Shown here one piece after another: positions 59,326 to 64,000 of a stretch of 64,000 nucleotides of DNA. The DNA comes from Paraeggerthella hongkongensis (GTDB lineage Bacteria > Actinomycetota > Coriobacteriia > Coriobacteriales > Eggerthellaceae). Every line of letters begins with the position of its first letter. Position 1 is the stretch's first letter. The stretch lies in contig NZ_QICD01000009.1 of NCBI RefSeq assembly GCF_003726035.1, forward strand, positions 1 to 64,000, read 5' to 3'. The position numbers and the translations under genes are program-made. The notes under the pieces were generated by a model that made no database searches, was not told where the DNA came from, and was given only the letters and a program-made list of their open reading frames with translations.

Positions 59326-61929
59326 TCATTCGAGCGTCTCTTCGCTCTCGATGATGCTACGGTACAGGCGCGTGGTCTCGATGGACGGATCGATGCCCAG
59401 CTCGTTTACCAAGTAGCGGCGGCATGCGAAGTACGTCTCGAGCGCCGCGCTGCGCTGCCCCGCTCCCATCTGGGCCTCCATGAGCGCCACGTACGCATCC
59501 TCCCGCCCGCCGTCGCGCTGCAGAGCAGCCCGGGCGAACCACAACCCCTCGCGCGTTTCGCCCGCTCCCACCAGCCGCGTCGAAGCCGCCACCAAGGCGT
59601 CCACCAACTTGTCGCGACACTCGGCCCGCCTGCCCACAAGGGCGTCATTGTTATTCTCGCTAGGAAGGATATCGTCTGAGAACCTATCATTTACCTGCGA
59701 AAACAAGTACGCCCATCCCCCGTATCCCGGCTGTTCGAACAACAGCTTGTTGCACACGTCGTCCAATTGAACAACGTCGCTGTCCAGCAGGTCGGCATCG
59801 AGGCGCAACCCGCGTTGCTGCCGAATCAGGTATGGGCAGGTGCCATCCGGCGTTTTGAGCGCGCGGCGCAAAAGACTCCAAACCCCGTAGAAATTCTTGC
59901 GCGCCGCTTCCAGCGGGCTTTCCGGCCACAGCAGCGAAACCAGTTTGTCGCGCGAGAACTCGCGCCCCCGGTTGAGCACAAGAAGAGCCAGCAACGTTTT
60001 GACCTTCTGCCTCCTGAACAGCGCATCGTCGACCCGCTTGCCCCCTATGCGTACGTCCAAGCCGCCGAACAGGTTCACCGTGAGCCTCGGCGTCGCCCCA
60101 ATGGCCGCAGACGGCGCAGACATGCAAGACTGGCTTCTGAACGCATCAGGATGGGTGGTCGAGAATACGAAGCGACGCTCGGCGCGCTCGCGCTCAATGC
60201 GCTCATGCTCCGCACGCTGAGAGAACAGGGCCATCTCGACGCGACGCACGGCTAAAGACGAGCGCGCGTCAAGAGAAGGAACCGACACCGCTCCGCTTTC
60301 GCATGCGCGCTCGAGTTCCGCGCCCGCCATTCCATCGAAGAGCCGCAATGCGTTCTGCGCAAGCGTCGAGACCCGCGCTCGCACCACGGCAGCCACCTGG
60401 TCGACCGATTCCGAGGGCAACGCCTCGGCCCGCGATCGCCCGGTGCGCGCCTCAAGCTCCGCGCAAGAGAGCACCCAAGCTGCAGCATAGGCCATCATGC
60501 GCCCGCGAACGCCGCCTTCGTACCAAGCAAGCCACGCCCTAGCCCCTTCCGTGCACGAGGTCTCAAGCGCATCCTGCACGGCAGCCGCCGCCGCAAGAGA
60601 CCGCCAGTCCGCATCCGGCAAAAGCCCGCCATCCTCACGTGCGGCTTCGGGAGCAAGGGCCAGCGAAGAGGCAAGGCGAACAGCGCGGCGGCGCTCCCCT
60701 TCTTCGGCGCATCGACTCAAGACGAGCGCCGCAGCGGCCCTCAATCCAACCGCGGCGGCAGAAGACCCGCTCACCCGTCGTGCAACGGCGCAGGCGGAGT
60801 CGCGATCTCCCAACAAAGCGCGACGCGCGGCTTCGGCGGCGTCGAGGGCGCAGGCCAGACCGGCCTTCTCTGCGCCAAGCGAACGATACACGTCGCACGC
60901 GGGGGCCAGGCAGGCCCCGTCGGAAAGCTCGCGGCCCCGGCTTGCCAACCACGCTGCGCGCGCCTTGCGCGATGCCAGCAAGCGAGCCGCGTCGCACGCA
61001 CGCGCGAACTGCTCGCGTTTCAGCAAAGCGTCCGCAATGTGCGTCGCGAGCGCATCGGCGTCGGGAAACACCGACCTCTTCGCAAGGTCGGGCAACGTCG
61101 GCGAAAACGCCTCCGACAACTCGTCCATGGAAAAAGAGGCAGCGTCGAAGCGCTCTTTCCTGCAGTTGATTCCCAGGTAAAGATACTGCTCTGACAAAAT
61201 CGCAATCGAATCGTCCTCGCAGGAGCCGAACGCCGCAAGGTCGGCAAGCGCACCGCTTTGCAGGCACAGCATCGAAAACAAGGGGAGCATCAAATCGGTA
61301 GGAAGCTCCTCCTTCGCAACCGACGCGAGAAACGCCGCGCGATCGCCGGACGTCCCCCACGCAAGCGTCGCGATGCGGCGCGCCGTCGGCATGAGGGCAG
61401 CGGGTTCGGCCTCGCGCTCGGCAGCCGTGCGCAAAGCATCAAGCTCGACATCGGTCAACAGCAAGTCCGCAGCCCCCAGCTTGAGGCGATCCCGCTGCCC
61501 ATGAAAGGCGTCGCGCATGGGCAGGCAGGTGACCAGAACCTCGCAGCCACGGTCAATCAGCGCGTCCATCTCACGAGACAGCAACTCGACGCGCTGAGGG
61601 TCCAGCGAGGGCACGTCCTCGACAACGGCCAAGAACGAAGCACGGTCTTCCGAGGAAAGCGTCTTGGCAATGCGCCCGTCATCAAGATCGCGCAAAAAGC
61701 ACGGGCTTTTCGCGTCGATCCAAAACACGTGCTCGAACCGGAAAACCGTTTCCGCGTACTCCAGCGCTACGAACGATTTACCGAATCCTTCGGGCGCAAC
61801 GATGAACCGGGGAACATGGCGTTCCCTCAGCAACTTCGCAATGAGGTCGGGGCGCCGATAGTGGCGGGCCGAGACGAATCGCTGCGGACGACGTCCGCGA
61901 CAAGCGGTCTTGGTCAGAAAATCTGGCAT
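59326..61929 (-). CDS. large BTAD/SARP-type transcriptional regulator with P-loop N-domain
   Basis: An 867-residue protein from ATG 61929 (GGGAG eight bases upstream). N-terminus: an STAND-like NTPase with Walker A IVAPEGFGKSFVALEYAE (about residues 43-60) and Walker B-like FLAVVEDVPSLD. The middle 350 residues are Ala-rich helical repeats. From about residue 620 there is an OmpR/SARP-type DNA-binding domain (VNLFGGLDVRIGGKRVDDAL then QKVKTLLALLVLNRGREFSR) and a BTAD helical domain ending GIDPSIETTRLYRSII. It probably responds to a small ligand or stress; targets are unknown. Confidence 0.85.
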   Translation of the reverse strand: MPDFLTKTACRGRRPQRFVSARHYRRPDLIAKLLRERHVPRFIVAPEGFGKSFVALEYAETVFRFEHVFWIDAKSPCFLRDLDDGRIAKTLSSEDRASFLAVVEDVPSLDPQRVELLSREMDALIDRGCEVLVTCLPMRDAFHGQRDRLKLGAADLLLTDVELDALRTAAEREAEPAALMPTARRIATLAWGTSGDRAAFLASVAKEELPTDLMLPLFSMLCLQSGALADLAAFGSCEDDSIAILSEQYLYLGINCRKERFDAASFSMDELSEAFSPTLPDLAKRSVFPDADALATHIADALLKREQFARACDAARLLASRKARAAWLASRGRELSDGACLAPACDVYRSLGAEKAGLACALDAAEAARRALLGDRDSACAVARRVSGSSAAAVGLRAAAALVLSRCAEEGERRRAVRLASSLALAPEAAREDGGLLPDADWRSLAAAAAVQDALETSCTEGARAWLAWYEGGVRGRMMAYAAAWVLSCAELEARTGRSRAEALPSESVDQVAAVVRARVSTLAQNALRLFDGMAGAELERACESGAVSVPSLDARSSLAVRRVEMALFSQRAEHERIERERAERRFVFSTTHPDAFRSQSCMSAPSAAIGATPRLTVNLFGGLDVRIGGKRVDDALFRRQKVKTLLALLVLNRGREFSRDKLVSLLWPESPLEAARKNFYGVWSLLRRALKTPDGTCPYLIRQQRGLRLDADLLDSDVVQLDDVCNKLLFEQPGYGGWAYLFSQVNDRFSDDILPSENNNDALVGRRAECRDKLVDALVAASTRLVGAGETREGLWFARAALQRDGGREDAYVALMEAQMGAGQRSAALETYFACRRYLVNELGIDPSIETTRLYRSIIESEETLE

Positions 61930-62211
61930 GCGAATCACTCCCATCGTAAGGGAGGGATGCAGCGGTTTGAAAGGGTTTTCACCGTATCACTGCGAAAGGG
62001 GCACCGCAAGCCGACATAAGTTCGATCCCGGCACCTTTTCACCGGCAAACCCATATAGGCATACATCATGCCCCCATCCCGCGAAAACCTCGCAGGCGCT
62101 CCGGAACGTCCCTTCGCCGTCGGAAAGGCCCCGTTTCGCCCGATCGCAAGCCGTCCGATTCGGAAAGGCCCCGCGCGTCGGCATGGATCCAACGGCAGGC
62201 ACCTTGCTTGC

Positions 62212-62362
62212 TGCACGATTCTTTCCCCAATGTTGCGTTTGAGAGGCGCGCAGAGAGACGGCCTTCGATACGACCGTGCGTTTCGCCTGGTCGCGTTCTT
62301 TCGCCGCCGACGAGAGAGCCTCGGCATGCGCTCGCGCGCAACATTGGAGAAAGAATCGTGCA
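62212..62362. repeat. 151-bp element with 26-bp inverted ends
   Basis: The left end TGCACGATTCTTTCCCCAAT (62212-62237 in full) and the right end (62337-62362) are inverted repeats with one mismatch in 26. No open frame lies inside and no target duplication is evident. It resembles a MITE or a large hairpin. Confidence 0.65.
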
Positions 62363-62393
62363 CATAGGAACGTTGCTCGTGCACGCAGGAACG
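62356..62393. repeat. direct repeats TCGTGCAC-N2-AGGAACG
   Basis: Two 17-bp units at 62356-62372 and 62377-62393 (21-bp period, two helical turns). The first overlaps the right end of the inverted element. Direct repeats on one face of the helix are typical of SARP/BTAD binding sites, and such a regulator is encoded next door. Confidence 0.4.
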
Positions 62394-62584
62394 CGGATAC
62401 GGCGGTTTGACGGCACCCGCGCAGCCGCAGCCCTCGCCGGCAACGGACCCGTTCCCGCGATTCGCGCAAGGTCGGCTCCCGGCGGCCCCCGCACGGCACC
62501 GGCCGGTTCGCGCAACAGGGACCGATCCCTCCTCCACGCCGGATTCGGTCGTATCCTTCAACAGCGAAGGCTCCTTCCACGGTG

Positions 62585-62590
62585 TACAAT
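62585..62590 (+). promoter_or_regulatory. candidate -10 TACAAT for the peptidase gene
   Basis: TACAAT lies 40 bp before the ATG at 62631 and is followed by G, as in several other sites in this window. No convincing -35. Confidence 0.4.
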
Positions 62591-62630
62591 GCGACTACTG
62601 CATGACCAGTCTCCTCAGGAAGGAACCGCC

Positions 62631-63632
62631 ATGATCCAGCCCGCTTCCCTCTCCGATCTGCCCGCGTTTCTGTGCGGGCACGCGCACGATGCCGCTGCGG
62701 CAACGGGCTGCACCGTGGTCATCGCGCCCGAAGGCGGCGTCTGCGGCGTCGATGTGCGCGGAGGCGGACCCGCCACGCGCGAGACCGATCTGCTCAAGCC
62801 GGAGAACATGATCCAAGCCGTGCACGCCGTTGTCCTTTCGGGCGGCAGCGCTTTCGGCTTAGCGGCGTCGACCGGCGTGATGGAAGAGCTGGCGGAACGC
62901 GGGATCGGCTTTCCCGTCGAAAGCGCGCGGGTGCCGATCGTGTGCGGAGCGTGCCTGTTCGACCTGCTCGTAGGCCAAAACGCGCATCCCGACGCAACCA
63001 TGGGCCGCGCTGCCGCCCGCGCGGCTTTCGAGCGTAAAGCAACCGAGCCGCTTGAAGAAGGAAACGTCGGCGCCGGATGCGGGGCCACGGTTGGAAAGCT
63101 CCTGGGCGGCGATCGGGCCATGAAGGCCGGGCTGGGCATCTGCGGGCTGGGCATGGGAGACGTGGTGGCGGTGGCCATCGTCGCCGTGAACGCACTTGGC
63201 AACGTCTGCGAAAGCGACGGCACGTGGATCGCCGGATGCCGAGGAGAAAACGGCCTTGTCATGGATCCGCTCGATGCGCTGGCCGAGCTCGCAAGCCGCA
63301 TCCAAGACGACGGAAGCCGAGCAATCCCAAGCGAAGGGCCCTGCCCGAACACCACCATCGGGCTGGTTCTCACGAACGCTCGCATAACCAAGGCGCAGGC
63401 CACCAAAGTATCGTCCACCGTCCACGACGCGTACGCCCGGACCATCAAGCCCGTCCACACGTCCGGCGACGGCGACACCGTGTTCACGTTCTCCTCGTGC
63501 GAAGCGGAGGCCGACTACGACTTGGTGGCCATGCTGGCCACCGAAGCCATGCAGGGCGCCGTCGTGCGCGCCGTGCAAACGGCGCAAAGCGCGCACGGCC
63601 TGCCCTGCGCCCGAGACATCGTCGCGCGTTAG
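62631..63632 (+). CDS. P1/S58 family peptidase (DmpA-like)
   Basis: A 333-residue Ntn-type hydrolase from ATG 62631, with AGGAAGG upstream. Typical pattern: GGGPATRETDLLKPENMIQA, HAVVLSGGSAFGLAASTGVM, GNVGAGCGATVGKLLGG, and the autocatalytic site CPNTTIGLVLTNARI, where the chain is cleaved before the nucleophile. Family members are L-aminopeptidases or D-esterases/beta-peptidases. Likely cytoplasmic, as no signal peptide is present. Confidence 0.92.
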   Translation: MIQPASLSDLPAFLCGHAHDAAAATGCTVVIAPEGGVCGVDVRGGGPATRETDLLKPENMIQAVHAVVLSGGSAFGLAASTGVMEELAERGIGFPVESARVPIVCGACLFDLLVGQNAHPDATMGRAAARAAFERKATEPLEEGNVGAGCGATVGKLLGGDRAMKAGLGICGLGMGDVVAVAIVAVNALGNVCESDGTWIAGCRGENGLVMDPLDALAELASRIQDDGSRAIPSEGPCPNTTIGLVLTNARITKAQATKVSSTVHDAYARTIKPVHTSGDGDTVFTFSSCEAEADYDLVAMLATEAMQGAVVRAVQTAQSAHGLPCARDIVAR

Positions 63633-63641
63633 GAGCGCGTC

Positions 63642-64000
63642 GTGAAGGCAGCGAAGTTCGCAAACCGCTCACTGTTCGTCGCGTCGGTCATCGTGACCGG
63701 AGCCATAGCGGGAGCGTTCGTGTGGTTTCTCCTCTTCGTCATGAACCTGGGCATCTCTTTTATATGGGAGAAGATGCCCGCGCATTTCGGGCCGTACTTC
63801 CCCCTGGCGGCCTGCTTGGTGGGAGGGTTGATCATCGGCCTGTTCACCAAGCGCTTCGGCCCTTACCCGGAAGACCTCAGCGAGGTCATGGCCAAGGTAA
63901 AGCAAGACGGCCGCTACGAATACGACAAGCTGGGAACCATGTCCATCGCAGCGCTTCTTCCTCTGTTCTTCGGCGGGTCCATCGGCCCTGAAGCCGGCTT
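63642..64000 (+). CDS. ClC-family chloride channel/antiporter (partial)
   Basis: From GTG 63642 (AGGAG six bases upstream) to the window edge, 119 codons without a stop. Two membrane helices (VASVIVTGAIAGAFVWFLLF; PYFPLAACLVGGLIIGLFTK) and the signature GGSIGPEAG, the selectivity-filter motif GxxxGPE of ClC proteins. It begins 9 bp after the peptidase stop and may be co-transcribed with it. Confidence 0.85.
   Translation, partial: MKAAKFANRSLFVASVIVTGAIAGAFVWFLLFVMNLGISFIWEKMPAHFGPYFPLAACLVGGLIIGLFTKRFGPYPEDLSEVMAKVKQDGRYEYDKLGTMSIAALLPLFFGGSIGPEAG

Larger units (their letters stand above)
61930..62630. other. 700-bp intergenic region with repeats
   Basis: No convincing gene on either strand; the open frames here have poor composition and no ribosome sites. 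It holds two copies of CGGAAAGGCCCCG (62121-62133 and 62161-62173), a 151-bp element with 26-bp inverted ends (62212-62362), a 21-bp-spaced direct repeat (62356-62393) and a TACAAT -10 (62585-62590). Confidence 0.6.

Noticed and set aside
61935-62561. 208-codon minus-strand frame upstream of the BTAD regulator
   Set aside because: Arg/Cys/Pro-rich with no domain; it spans the inverted and direct repeats and overlaps the regulator start.

Overview
The window looks like a chromosome segment from a high-GC member of the Coriobacteriia, most likely Eggerthellaceae (Eggerthella-like). This rests on gene content and style: a compact fabK-type fatty-acid cluster with a fused accD-accA gene, a BTAD-type regulator, many GTG/TTG starts, and the sequence of the tmRNA. 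No 16S or other species-level marker is present, so the genus is an inference.

Region 1 (1 to about 26,725) is most of a siphovirus prophage whose left end lies outside the window. On the minus strand, read right to left, the late module runs: late regulator, a short gene, HNH endonuclease, small and large terminase, portal, minor capsid protein with a nuclease-like C-terminus, scaffold, major capsid, head-tail connectors, tail terminator, major tail protein, frameshifted tail chaperone and tape measure (cut by the window edge). At 12.3-14.7 kb there is a cargo segment: CPBP protease, a LEA-like small protein and a DUF389 membrane protein. At 14.9-20.4 kb a tightly overlapping early operon encodes an excisionase-like protein, a second tyrosine recombinase, SSB, a replisome organiser, a DnaC-like loader and several small zinc-binding proteins. 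At 20.4-26.5 kb lies the lysogeny region: Cro-like and CI-like regulators around a divergent promoter with matching operators, then a DUF2806 protein, an Mrr-type endonuclease and the integrase. The integrase abuts the 3' end of the tmRNA gene, which is the probable attachment site.

Region 2 (26.7-39.2 kb) is host chromosome: ssrA, an extremely acidic protein, smpB, an M42 aminopeptidase, a GIY-YIG protein, a YhcH protein, a DUF523-GNAT fusion, adenine deaminase, a pRiA4b ORF-3-like protein, a NUDIX hydrolase and a SWIM/SNF2 helicase. An 80-bp near-perfect palindrome follows.

Region 3 (39.2-47.4 kb) is the type II fatty-acid synthesis cluster on the minus strand: a MarR/FabT-like regulator, acpP, fabK, fabD, fabG, fabF, fabZ and accDA. 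Two TTTGATnATCAAA palindromes, one over the regulator's own -35 box and one just after the acpP start point, suggest FabT-like control. fabH, accB and accC are not in this cluster.

Region 4 (47.4-64 kb) holds a YjdF-like membrane protein, rnr, an S41 protease, ftsX, ftsE, a split transketolase, prfB and secA, all on the minus strand. These are followed by a large BTAD regulator, a 700-bp intergenic region with inverted and direct repeats, a DmpA/P1-family peptidase and the start of a ClC-type channel.

The most unusual items are the capsid protein carrying a CdiA-like nuclease domain, two complete tyrosine recombinases in one prophage, the repressor-adjacent DUF2806/Mrr pair, and the biotin-carboxylase-like domain fused to AccDA.
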